This document shows positions 1 through 7,141 of a stretch of 64,000 nucleotides of DNA, piece after piece (the first letter of the stretch is position 1; each line of letters starts with the position of its first letter). The notes under the pieces are model-generated. The model worked only from the letters and a program-made list of their open reading frames with translations, was not told where the DNA came from and did no database searches. Both the position numbers and the translations under genes were made by a program. The stretch is from Micavibrio aeruginosavorus ARL-13 (lineage in GTDB: Bacteria > Pseudomonadota > Alphaproteobacteria > Micavibrionales > Micavibrionaceae). The stretch covers positions 1,302,001 to 1,366,000 of the forward strand of contig NC_016026.1 of the NCBI RefSeq assembly GCF_000226315.1, written 5' to 3'.

Positions 1-340
1 CGAAAACATGAAGATCGGACCCGTTTGGGCACCCCGAATCCCCTCACCGCCGCCAAAGGACCCGTTCGCGGGTCAGCGAAGGTCATTTTGGGGCAAAATC
101 CCCCCGCCAGACCCGCGGAAAGGCAGGGTTTTTAAAAAAAAATTTCATATAAAATTATGGAATACGAAGTCAAAAATTGAACAAAAACAAACCCAAAATT
201 TTGAGCACGGCAAACCTGTGGCAAGCCCTTGAGCCCAAAGGCAAAAAAAATGATTTTCAGGGGCGATTTTTTATTGCATATAGGCGCCCGTTGTATGTAT
301 ACAACAATTTCCGTAACAACTCATTGGGAGGACCCATGCA
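1..340. other. Non-coding region left of the acetyltransferase gene
   Basis: No convincing gene is visible here. The 74-codon open frame starting at position 8 has a proline- and lysine-rich translation and no ribosome binding site. Positions 59-74 form a 6-bp hairpin with a TTCG loop. Part of it (68-74) can instead pair with 110-116, so two structures exclude each other. Positions 120-260 are AT-rich. A 16-bp dyad, GTTGTATGTATACAAC, lies at 290-305, about 35 bases before the next start codon, and could be an operator. Confidence 0.5.
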
Positions 341-1114
341 TTGACAACGCTCGAGCTGACACGTGTTACTCAGGACAACCCTGTACTTCTCGCCCTTTTT
401 GAACGGGCATACCGCCAAATTTTGGCACCCGCTTTCCCCGATACCAACCAAGCCGAAACGCTGGATAAATTCTTAGCGGGCATGAATGGTGAAATTAAGA
501 ACTTCGATGTCGTGGTCAATTTAATTGGCCAAAACTTACGCGATATCGACAGGGCTGAATTAGCCGGGATCAGTGTGGCCTATTACTATCCTGAACATAA
601 CGTCGGCAATCTTGCGTACAATGCAATTGACCCGAATATCCGCCAAGGCGGCCTGGGCAAAGCCATGGTCCAATGCCGTATTGAATCCCTGAAAGAAAAA
701 GCAGCAGAACGCGGCAAATCCCTGCGCGCTGTTTTTCTGGAAGTGAACAACCCGGAACGCGCCCCCAAAGAACTGGACACTATGGATGCGAATAAACGTG
801 TCGCCATTTTTGAAAAATGGGGCGCACGCAAAATTGGCATCGATTACGTCCAGCCGCCCGTCTACGAAGACGGCACGTTCTGCGATTACATGGATTTGTA
901 CAGCTATCCGGTCGATGGCCGCTACGCCAACCGCAAGGATGTCAGCGCTTTCCTGATGGCATCCTACTGCCTGAGCTATGGCACAACAGGCGACCGCCAA
1001 ATGGCTTTGCGTACCATGTACAACCAACTATCCGAATGGAAACCGGAACGCCCCCTGCCCCCCGGCACCCCAGCCGGATACCAGGTCGGCAGCCATGCTT
1101 TGCAGCTTGTGTAA
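341..1114 (+). CDS. GNAT-family N-acetyltransferase
   Basis: This is a 257-residue protein with a GNAT fold signature. The acetyl-CoA pyrophosphate loop RQGGLGKAM is at residues 101-109, preceded by the usual strand NLAYNAIDP. A second helix-strand segment, NKRVAIFEKWGARKIG, is at 151-166. The C-terminal 90 residues do not belong to the minimal GNAT core and I do not recognise them. The substrate is unknown. The start is TTG at 341, chosen because GGGAGG at 326-331 sits nine bases upstream. The nearby ATG at 336 gives only ATG-CAT-TGA and its stop overlaps the TTG. A terminator follows the gene, so it is a single-gene transcript. The fold is secure; the role is not. Confidence 0.8.
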   Translation: MTTLELTRVTQDNPVLLALFERAYRQILAPAFPDTNQAETLDKFLAGMNGEIKNFDVVVNLIGQNLRDIDRAELAGISVAYYYPEHNVGNLAYNAIDPNIRQGGLGKAMVQCRIESLKEKAAERGKSLRAVFLEVNNPERAPKELDTMDANKRVAIFEKWGARKIGIDYVQPPVYEDGTFCDYMDLYSYPVDGRYANRKDVSAFLMASYCLSYGTTGDRQMALRTMYNQLSEWKPERPLPPGTPAGYQVGSHALQLV

Positions 1115-1143
1115 GCGTTAAGAGTAAAATAAATTCGACATTA

Positions 1144-1180
1144 TAAAGCCGGAAGATCCTTTATCTTCCGGCTTTATTTT
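1144..1180 (+). terminator. Rho-independent terminator after the GNAT gene
   Basis: A perfect 13-bp stem (1145-1157 with 1163-1175) has a five-base loop and is followed by ATTTT. It separates the acetyltransferase gene from the MBOAT gene. Confidence 0.85.
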
Positions 1181-1209
1181 CAAAGTGGCTCTTTATCAAG
1201 GCGCAGAGA

Positions 1210-2658
1210 ATGCTTTTTAACTCATACGTTTTTATTCTATTTTTTCTGCCCATCACCTTCTTCGTTTATTTCATCCTGACGAAGCAGCGCCTGTTCACAG
1301 CCGCAAAAGCCTTTTTGGCAGGTTCTAGCCTTTTTTTCTACAGCTGGTGGAGTGTTGCCTATCTGCCACTCATCCTGATTTCCATGATCGTCAATTTTTC
1401 AATTGGCTCCATCTTAACCGCCGATGATAGTGGCAAGAAAAGGCATGGCATTAAAAGCAGGAAAGCCATGCTGATCGCCGGACTTGCGTTTAACCTCGGG
1501 CTTATTGGTTACTTCAAATACGCCGATTTTTTTGTGACCAATGTCAACGCGATCGCAGGAACGGATATTCCCGCACTCCACGTAATTCTCCCCCTTGCCA
1601 TCAGCTTTTATACGTTCCAACAGATCGCCTATCTGGTCGATAGCTATGACAGACAAACGAAAGAATACGATTTTCTCAGCTACGTTATTTTTGTGACATT
1701 TTTCCCGCAGCTGATTGCCGGGCCCATTATTCACCACAAGGAAATAATGCCGCAATTTGCCAGCCGCTGGAACATGGTCAAACGCTATAGAAACATCGCC
1801 GTTGGCTTATTCATCTTCAGCGTTGGCCTATTTAAAAAAGTCATTATTGCGGATAGCTTCGCCCAATGGGCAACAGCGGGGTTCGATGGGGCTCAGACTT
1901 TAACTTTCTTCGAAGGGTGGGCGACCAGCCTCAGTTACACATTCCAGATCTATTTCGACTTCAGCGGCTATACCGATATGGCGATTGGGGCGGCTCTTCT
2001 GTTTAACATTCGTCTGCCGCAAAACTTTAATTCTCCGTACAAAGCAACCAGCATTCAAGATTTCTGGAAACGCTGGCACATGACGCTCAGCAAATTTCTC
2101 CGTGATTATCTATATATCCCACTGGGCGGAAACAGATACGGCCTCCCCCGAACATGTGTGAACCTCTTTGCCACATTCATTCTTGGCGGCTTGTGGCACG
2201 GTGCCAGCTGGATGTTCATTATTTGGGGCGCTTTGCATGGAATGGCGCTCATCGTACATCGGCTGTGGCAGGTGACAAAACTGCGGATACCCACGTTTAT
2301 CGCGTGGTTTTTAACGTTTAACTTTATCAATGTGACATGGGTATTCTTCCGCGCAACCAACATGGAATCCGCGCAGAAGGTGTTATCTGCCATGCTTGAT
2401 ATTAAAACCATATCCATAAGCGAAAATATGTTTGCCGCCATCAATGGAAAGATGGATGAAATATTGATCGCGACGGTATTGGCATTTGCAATCACCCTCT
2501 TCGCGAAAAACAACGCACAAATAGAATCCTTCCTACGCCACAATGCCGCGACGCTGAAAGCTCGGTGTTGTTATGTCGCCGCGGGCTTAATGCTGGCTAT
2601 ATCGCTGTTCATGATTGGACAGATTGGGAAGTCAGAATTCCTGTATTTTAATTTCTAA
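1210..2658 (+). CDS. Membrane-bound O-acyltransferase (MBOAT), AlgI/DltB type
   Basis: This 482-residue polytopic protein belongs to the MBOAT family, whose AlgI branch moves acetyl groups across the inner membrane onto extracellular polysaccharide. The N-terminus MLFNSYVFILFFLPI is typical of AlgI. The family core runs from FDFSGYTDMAIG (249-260) through FWKRWHMTLSKFLRDY (285-300) to LGGLWHGASW (325-334), where His330 is the invariant catalytic histidine. About ten hydrophobic segments are visible. The next gene starts 18 bases downstream and encodes an exported SGNH-like protein, the usual partner of such an enzyme. The acceptor polymer is not indicated because no polymer synthesis genes are in view. 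Confidence 0.92.
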   Translation: MLFNSYVFILFFLPITFFVYFILTKQRLFTAAKAFLAGSSLFFYSWWSVAYLPLILISMIVNFSIGSILTADDSGKKRHGIKSRKAMLIAGLAFNLGLIGYFKYADFFVTNVNAIAGTDIPALHVILPLAISFYTFQQIAYLVDSYDRQTKEYDFLSYVIFVTFFPQLIAGPIIHHKEIMPQFASRWNMVKRYRNIAVGLFIFSVGLFKKVIIADSFAQWATAGFDGAQTLTFFEGWATSLSYTFQIYFDFSGYTDMAIGAALLFNIRLPQNFNSPYKATSIQDFWKRWHMTLSKFLRDYLYIPLGGNRYGLPRTCVNLFATFILGGLWHGASWMFIIWGALHGMALIVHRLWQVTKLRIPTFIAWFLTFNFINVTWVFFRATNMESAQKVLSAMLDIKTISISENMFAAINGKMDEILIATVLAFAITLFAKNNAQIESFLRHNAATLKARCCYVAAGLMLAISLFMIGQIGKSEFLYFNF

Positions 2659-2676
2659 TCGCGGATTTATAAAACA

Positions 2677-3855
2677 ATGATCAAGCGCAGAATTGCAAAG
2701 CGTAATATCCGCCTGTTCTTTATCGCCCCAGCCATAGCGGCGATATTGATACTGATTATGGGTATTTTCGACCCCACCGGGGTTCTTCATGCCCACGGAT
2801 TCCGCGCAGGAATTATGAAAGATATGCGCCAACAGGCCGCCGGCGTGATGAACATCAACCCCAATCTGGATTCAATTATCCTTGGAACCAGCGTTCTTGA
2901 AAACACATCATCGCGCGAAGCGGAACGTGTTCTGGGCGGGGCATACGCAAATATATCCATGTCAGGAAGCAGTTTTTATGAACGTCACTTCGCCTTAGAT
3001 AGACTGCTTAAAACGCAAAAAATAAAGACAGTCATATATTCTTTGGACGACAACTATCTCTCGCAAACGAGGGAACACTCATCATATCCGGTTGCGCAAT
3101 ATGATTACCTCTACAACTGGAACACACTTGATAACATTAAGATCTATCAAGATTTTCCAATATTCAAATGCCTGATAAAGAAAGAAAAAAAGCGCAAAAA
3201 ATGCATGTCTGATGACATCATGTTTGACCGCCCCAATATGTGGATGAACGACCCGAATGAAAATATTCGCTTTGGCGGGCTTGATCACTGGTTCGCCGCA
3301 AACAACAACCAACAGGTTATCGACGCCCTGTCTTCCATTTCATCCAGCGCCCAAGACATTGCGGACGGAAAACAGAAACAGGATGACGCGGAAGAGATAT
3401 CGAAAAACATAAAAGCGACAGAAAAATATATTGATGATTACGTTCTGTCTTATGTGCGCAATTACCCAAGAACGGAATTCCATTTGGTTTTCCCGCCGTA
3501 TTCTCGGATTAAATTTGCGCAGTGGCATCAGGGAAACCCTAAATATAGCCAAACACACGAAGCCGCAATCCGCTATCTGGCACAAGCCCAGAAGTCATTA
3601 AGCAATCTTTATGTCTACGGATACGAAGATATGAAATTTATTGATGATATCGCCAATTACAAGGATACCGGTCACTACCACGAACGTATCAACACCATGA
3701 TGTTGCAATCCATTCACGATAAGAAAAGTGTGATTACACCGGATAATGCCGAAACTTACATTGCAACAGCCCGTCGCAATGCGCTCAGCTTCGACCTGAT
3801 TGGATTGGGACGTAAGATTGATGCCTATCTCAAAACACAAAAAAAGACGGATTAA
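2677..3855 (+). CDS. Membrane-anchored SGNH-like (AlgJ/AlgX/DltD-type) protein
   Basis: This 392-residue protein has an N-terminal membrane anchor (residues 12-30) and a periplasmic domain. LGTSVLENTS at 69-78 resembles the block I nucleophile loop of SGNH acyltransferases, with GTS in place of GDS (Ser72). Near the C-terminus, KDTGHYHERIN at 329-339 supplies an Asp330 and His333/His335 arrangement like the Asp-x-x-His of block V. The segment FPPYSRIKF (272-280) lies in between. Known MBOAT partners such as AlgJ, AlgX or DltD complete acyl transfer in the periplasm, and the 18-base gap to the MBOAT gene supports the same role here. The SGNH assignment rests on motifs and context only. Confidence 0.65.
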   Translation: MIKRRIAKRNIRLFFIAPAIAAILILIMGIFDPTGVLHAHGFRAGIMKDMRQQAAGVMNINPNLDSIILGTSVLENTSSREAERVLGGAYANISMSGSSFYERHFALDRLLKTQKIKTVIYSLDDNYLSQTREHSSYPVAQYDYLYNWNTLDNIKIYQDFPIFKCLIKKEKKRKKCMSDDIMFDRPNMWMNDPNENIRFGGLDHWFAANNNQQVIDALSSISSSAQDIADGKQKQDDAEEISKNIKATEKYIDDYVLSYVRNYPRTEFHLVFPPYSRIKFAQWHQGNPKYSQTHEAAIRYLAQAQKSLSNLYVYGYEDMKFIDDIANYKDTGHYHERINTMMLQSIHDKKSVITPDNAETYIATARRNALSFDLIGLGRKIDAYLKTQKKTD

Positions 3856-3867
3856 TACATCCGCCTT
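3839..3867 (-). terminator. Terminator of the tpiA-secG-pyrG transcript
   Basis: Read on the minus strand, AAGGCGGAT pairs with ATCCGTCTT across a six-base loop. One G-U pair makes it better as minus-strand RNA than as plus-strand RNA. Seven T residues follow. The T run and half the stem lie inside the last codons of the convergent SGNH-like gene. Confidence 0.6.
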
Positions 3868-3877
3868 CTTCTGAATT

Positions 3878-5503
3878 TCAAACCAATCGGCTTTGTTTTA
3901 TCGCGGCATCCACAAACGCTACAAACAACGGATGCGGATCAAAGGGTTTGGATTTGAGTTCGGGGTGGAATTGGACACCGACAAACCATGGGTGGTCCGC
4001 ATATTCCACGATTTCCGGCAAACGACCATCCGGGGACAGGCCGGAGAAAATCAGACCTTGTTGTTCCAGACGATCCTTGTACGCCATGTTTACTTCGTAC
4101 CGGTGGCGGTGGCGTTCGGAGATTTCTGTTGTGCCGTAGGCATCGGCAACCTTGCTGCCCTTTTTCAGGATGGCTGGATAGGCCCCCAGACGCATCGTGC
4201 CGCCCATATCGTTGGACGCGCTGCGCTGTTCGGTCTGGTTGCCCTTGACCCATTCGGTCATCAGGCCAACCACGGATTCTTCGCACGGGCCAAATTCGGT
4301 CGAGCTGGCTTTTTCAAGACCCAGCAAATTGCGTGTGGCTTCGATGACGGCCAATTGCATGCCGAAGCAAATGCCGAAATACGGCACGGAACGCTCGCGC
4401 GCAAAACGGGCCGCGTTGATCTTGCCCTGTGCGCCCCGTTCCCCAAAGCCGCCAGGAACCAGAATGCCGTTGATATTGTGCAAATGGTCGGCGGGGTTTT
4501 CGGCTTCGAAAATCGTTGATTCAATGAACTTCAAATTCACGCGCGCATTGTTGGCGATACCGCCATGGATCAAGGCTTCGTTCAGCGATTTATAGCTGTC
4601 GTTCAGGCCGGTATATTTGCCCACAACGGCAATGTTTACTTCGCCTTCTGGGTCTTTAATCCGGTGGACGATGTTCTTCCAAACGGACAGATCCGGTTCC
4701 TTGTTATCCAGACCGAAGAACGCCAGAACCTGTGTATCCAGCCCCTCGGCATGATAGGTCAGCGGCACTTCATAAATGGTTTTCACATCCAGTGCCGGAA
4801 TGACCCGTTCAAACGGAATGTTACAGAACAGGGAGATTTTGCGGCGGTCATCGTCTTCGATATGGCGATCAGCGCGGCAGAGCAGGATATGCGGGCGAAT
4901 ACCTGCGCTCATCAGCTCTTTCACCGAATGTTGCGTCGGTTTGGTTTTCAGCTCACCCGCCGCCGGGATATAGGGCAACAGGGTCACATGGGTATACAGC
5001 GCACGGGCATCGCCCAGCTCGTTGCCCAATTGGCGGATGGCCTCCAGAAAGGGCAGGCTTTCAATATCGCCCACCGTACCGCCGATTTCGCACAGGATGA
5101 AATCAGCCGTACCATCCTTCTCCATCACGAAGGATTTAATTTCATTCGTGATGTGGGGAATAACCTGAATGGTTGCGCCCAGATATTCGCCCTTGCGTTC
5201 CTTTTGCAGGACGTTGGTGTAAATCTGGCCGGTGGTGATATTGTCGTTCTTCTGCGCCGGACGGCCCGTGAAACGTTCATAGTGCCCCAGATCAAGATCC
5301 GTTTCCGCGCCGTCATCGGTCACGAACACTTCGCCGTGCTGGAAGGGGCTCATCGTGCCCGGATCAACGTTCAGGTAAGGATCAAGCTTGATCAGACGAA
5401 CCGAATACCCGCGCGATTGTAACAATGCGCCCAAAGCGGCGGATCCGAGGCCCTTCCCAAGGGAAGAAACCACGCCGCCGGTAATAAAGATAAATCGTGA
5501 CAT
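3878..5503 (-). CDS. pyrG: CTP synthase
   Basis: CTP synthase aminates UTP to CTP using ATP and glutamine, the last step of pyrimidine nucleotide synthesis. The 541-residue product has the N-terminal synthetase domain starting [15 protein letters not shown] (P-loop) and the ligand region [14 protein letters not shown]. The C-terminal class I glutamine amidotransferase domain has the nucleophile elbow FGICFGMQ and the VQFHPE His-Glu pair. The reading frame is open further upstream, but the family start [10 protein letters not shown] corresponds to ATG at 5503. That start lies four bases after the secG stop, so the two genes are translationally close. Confidence 0.97.
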   Translation of the reverse strand: MSRFIFITGGVVSSLGKGLGSAALGALLQSRGYSVRLIKLDPYLNVDPGTMSPFQHGEVFVTDDGAETDLDLGHYERFTGRPAQKNDNITTGQIYTNVLQKERKGEYLGATIQVIPHITNEIKSFVMEKDGTADFILCEIGGTVGDIESLPFLEAIRQLGNELGDARALYTHVTLLPYIPAAGELKTKPTQHSVKELMSAGIRPHILLCRADRHIEDDDRRKISLFCNIPFERVIPALDVKTIYEVPLTYHAEGLDTQVLAFFGLDNKEPDLSVWKNIVHRIKDPEGEVNIAVVGKYTGLNDSYKSLNEALIHGGIANNARVNLKFIESTIFEAENPADHLHNINGILVPGGFGERGAQGKINAARFARERSVPYFGICFGMQLAVIEATRNLLGLEKASSTEFGPCEESVVGLMTEWVKGNQTEQRSASNDMGGTMRLGAYPAILKKGSKVADAYGTTEISERHRHRYEVNMAYKDRLEQQGLIFSGLSPDGRLPEIVEYADHPWFVGVQFHPELKSKPFDPHPLFVAFVDAAIKQSRLV

Positions 5504-5507
5504 TTTT

Positions 5508-5882
5508 CTATTGAGCGACCGGAACAGAAGGTTCAGCTGGGGGAGTGTCTTTGTCGGCTTTCTTTTCCGCCTCATCATCGGCGCCCGCTTCGGCGGGTGC
5601 CGATGCCGCAGCCGGTTCATCCAGACGGTCAAGAATGCTGCCTTTACTGGTCGATGCGTTCGCCAGAATGCCCAGCACCAGGCTGGTGACGAAGAAGCAA
5701 CCAGCACAAATCGCCGTTGCGCGGCTCAGCGCGTTGGCTGTCGCACCCGGGCTGGCCAGGCCGCCAATACCACCACCGCCGCCACCAATGCCCAGACCGC
5801 CCCCTTCGGAACGCTGGATCAACACCAGACCAATAATGGCCAGGGCAAGGATAAGGTGAATGACAAGAACGACCTGAATCAT
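5508..5882 (-). CDS. secG: Preprotein translocase subunit SecG
   Basis: SecG is the small accessory subunit of the SecYEG protein-export channel. The 124-residue product has a first membrane segment at residues 3-22, a glycine-rich cytoplasmic loop ([15 protein letters not shown]) that is diagnostic for the family, and a second membrane segment at about 53-75. The acidic, Ala/Pro-rich tail after residue 85 is common in alphaproteobacterial SecG. It sits between tpiA and pyrG, a frequent alphaproteobacterial arrangement. Confidence 0.93.
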   Translation of the reverse strand: MIQVVLVIHLILALAIIGLVLIQRSEGGGLGIGGGGGGIGGLASPGATANALSRATAICAGCFFVTSLVLGILANASTSKGSILDRLDEPAAASAPAEAGADDEAEKKADKDTPPAEPSVPVAQ

Positions 5883-5936
5883 GGGCTTTCCCGTTAAGAG
5901 AATGAATCTGTTACTTCTACCCCGGCGTTTTACGCT

Positions 5937-6704
5937 TTATTGCACCGCTTTGGCAATAGCCAGATATTGGTCCGCCTTTAAACTGGCCCCGCCGATCAGG
6001 GCCCCGTCCACATCCGGAATAGCCAGCAATTCCCCGGCATTCTCCGGTTTTACCGACCCGCCATACAAAATCCGCACCCCGGCCCCGTCCGCCATTTTCC
6101 CCACCAAAATCCCGCGGATAAAAGCGTGCATGGCTGCAACATCCGCCGGGGTCGCCGTTTTGCCCGTGCCAATGGCCCAGACCGGTTCATAGGCAATCAC
6201 CGTATTCGATGCCGTTGCCCCAGCCGGGATCGATCCATCAAGCTGTTGTTTTACAATTGTTTTTTCTTGACCCGCCACGCGCTGCGCCTCGGTTTCCCCG
6301 ACGCAGATAATGGTCATCAACCCCGCCTGATGCGCCTGAACCGCCTTGGCGGCCACGGTTTGGTCCCCCTCCGCATGGTGCTGGCGGCGCTCGGAATGGC
6401 CCAGAATTACGGCGGAACAGCCCACATCTTTGAGCATCGGCGCGGCAATATCCCCGGTGAATGCACCCGTCTCATGGGGCGAACAATCCTGCCCGCCAAC
6501 GCGCAAAGCGCCGCGATTATGGTCAATCACGGCCCGGACGGCCGGAATATGGATAAAGGTAGGGCAAACCAGAAAATCGCAGCGATCCAGCAAGCTGGCA
6601 TCTTTTTCCACGCCATCAATTACGGCCTCGGCCAATTGACGAACGCTGACCAGCGTTCCGTGCATCTTCCAATTTCCAGCAATCAGCTTTTTCTTCGTCG
6701 TCAT
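5937..6704 (-). CDS. tpiA: Triose-phosphate isomerase
   Basis: This enzyme interconverts dihydroxyacetone phosphate and glyceraldehyde 3-phosphate in glycolysis and gluconeogenesis. The 255-residue protein has the conserved N-terminal AGNWKMHGT (Lys13), the catalytic histidine in LGHSERR near residue 100, and the catalytic glutamate in AYEPVWAIGTG near residue 170, with the phosphate-binding loop that follows. It is the first gene of the tpiA-secG-pyrG unit. The terminator of the small upstream gene ends about 50 bases before its start, so its own promoter must lie in that short gap or within the small gene. Confidence 0.97.
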   Translation of the reverse strand: MTTKKKLIAGNWKMHGTLVSVRQLAEAVIDGVEKDASLLDRCDFLVCPTFIHIPAVRAVIDHNRGALRVGGQDCSPHETGAFTGDIAAPMLKDVGCSAVILGHSERRQHHAEGDQTVAAKAVQAHQAGLMTIICVGETEAQRVAGQEKTIVKQQLDGSIPAGATASNTVIAYEPVWAIGTGKTATPADVAAMHAFIRGILVGKMADGAGVRILYGGSVKPENAGELLAIPDVDGALIGGASLKADQYLAIAKAVQ

Positions 6705-6756
6705 GGCATCGCCCCATCAAAAAATAAGACCGACAGAATACATACAACACGGCATT

Positions 6757-6783
6757 AAAAAAAGCCGCCCGAAGGCGGCTTTT
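6757..6783 (-). terminator. Terminator of the 38-codon gene
   Basis: A perfect 9-bp stem (6761-6769 with 6774-6782) closes a four-base loop. On the minus strand it is followed by a run of seven T. It lies 25 bases after the stop codon of the small gene and before tpiA. Confidence 0.85.
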
Positions 6784-6807
6784 CTGAATTGATCAATTCA
6801 AAATGTT

Positions 6808-6924
6808 TTAAATGGCCGGTTTCGGCGCGTTCACTGGTGTGCGAACAGCAGCTTCCGGAGCCTTGGCAACCGGTGCTTCGTTCTTTGTTGCAGTTGTAAA
6901 TTCAGTAGCAGCTTCTTTTTTCAT
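6808..6924 (-). CDS. Small basic Ala/Pro/Lys-rich protein, 38 residues, unknown function
   Basis: This short frame begins MKKEAATEFTTATKNEA and ends VNAPKPAI, with many Ala, Pro, Lys and Glu residues and no Cys, Trp or membrane segment. It looks disordered. I do not recognise the family. The case for a real gene is contextual. A strong ribosome binding site GAGGAG (6931-6936) lies six bases before the ATG. A plausible sigma-70 promoter (6967-6994) precedes it. A stem-loop with a T run follows the stop. The gene stands alone between tpiA and the divergent ppiD. It could be a nucleoid- or RNA-binding peptide, or the transcript itself may be the functional product. Confidence 0.7.
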   Translation of the reverse strand: MKKEAATEFTTATKNEAPVAKAPEAAVRTPVNAPKPAI

Positions 6925-6966
6925 ATTACACTCCTCTAGTTGTTAGGGTTTTTAGCTACAGGACGT

Positions 6967-6994
6967 ATCGTAATAACACTTGGGAAAAACACAA
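6967..6994 (-). promoter_or_regulatory. Putative sigma-70 promoter of the 38-codon gene
   Basis: On the minus strand, TTGTGT (6989-6994) and TACGAT (6967-6972) are 16 bases apart. The predicted start of transcription gives a leader of about 36 bases before the ATG. Confidence 0.45.
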
Positions 6995-7007
6995 TCGGAA
7001 ACAAACT

Positions 7008-7026
7008 TTATCCGCACTTATGCACA
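7008..7026 (+). promoter_or_regulatory. Tandem DnaA-box-like sequences
   Basis: TTATCCGCA (7008-7016) and TTATGCACA (7018-7026) lie in the same orientation ten bases apart. The second fits the consensus TTATNCACA exactly and the first differs at one position. They lie in the divergent region between the small gene and ppiD. Two boxes alone do not make an origin. Confidence 0.3.
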
Positions 7027-7069
7027 GATCAAAAAACTGCGGACATAAAGGCCGAAACACGCCAAGCGG

Positions 7070-7098
7070 TTGCACAAAGACCGCATCGTTTCTATAGT
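7070..7098 (+). promoter_or_regulatory. Putative sigma-70 promoter of ppiD
   Basis: TTGCAC (7070-7075) and TATAGT (7093-7098) are spaced by 17 bases. Transcription would start near 7105, about 37 bases before the chosen ppiD start. This argues against using the upstream in-frame TTG at 7070. Confidence 0.6.
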
Positions 7099-7141
7099 TC
7101 CCGCCAGATTCTTTAAAACTCACGAAGGGTTATACACCATC

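Noticed and set aside
8-232. 74-codon open frame at the left edge
   Set aside because: No ribosome binding site, odd composition, and the region contains overlapping hairpins; it reads as non-coding.
5504-5707. 68-codon N-terminal extension of pyrG
   Set aside because: It overlaps secG and lacks family similarity; the CTP synthase start [10 protein letters not shown] is at 5503.
7008-7026. Replication origin
   Set aside because: Only two DnaA-like boxes, no AT-rich unwinding region beside them and no dnaA, dnaN or parAB nearby.
7070-7141. TTG start giving a 24-residue longer ppiD
   Set aside because: The extension contains the likely promoter, and the PpiD family start MM-x-S fits 7142.
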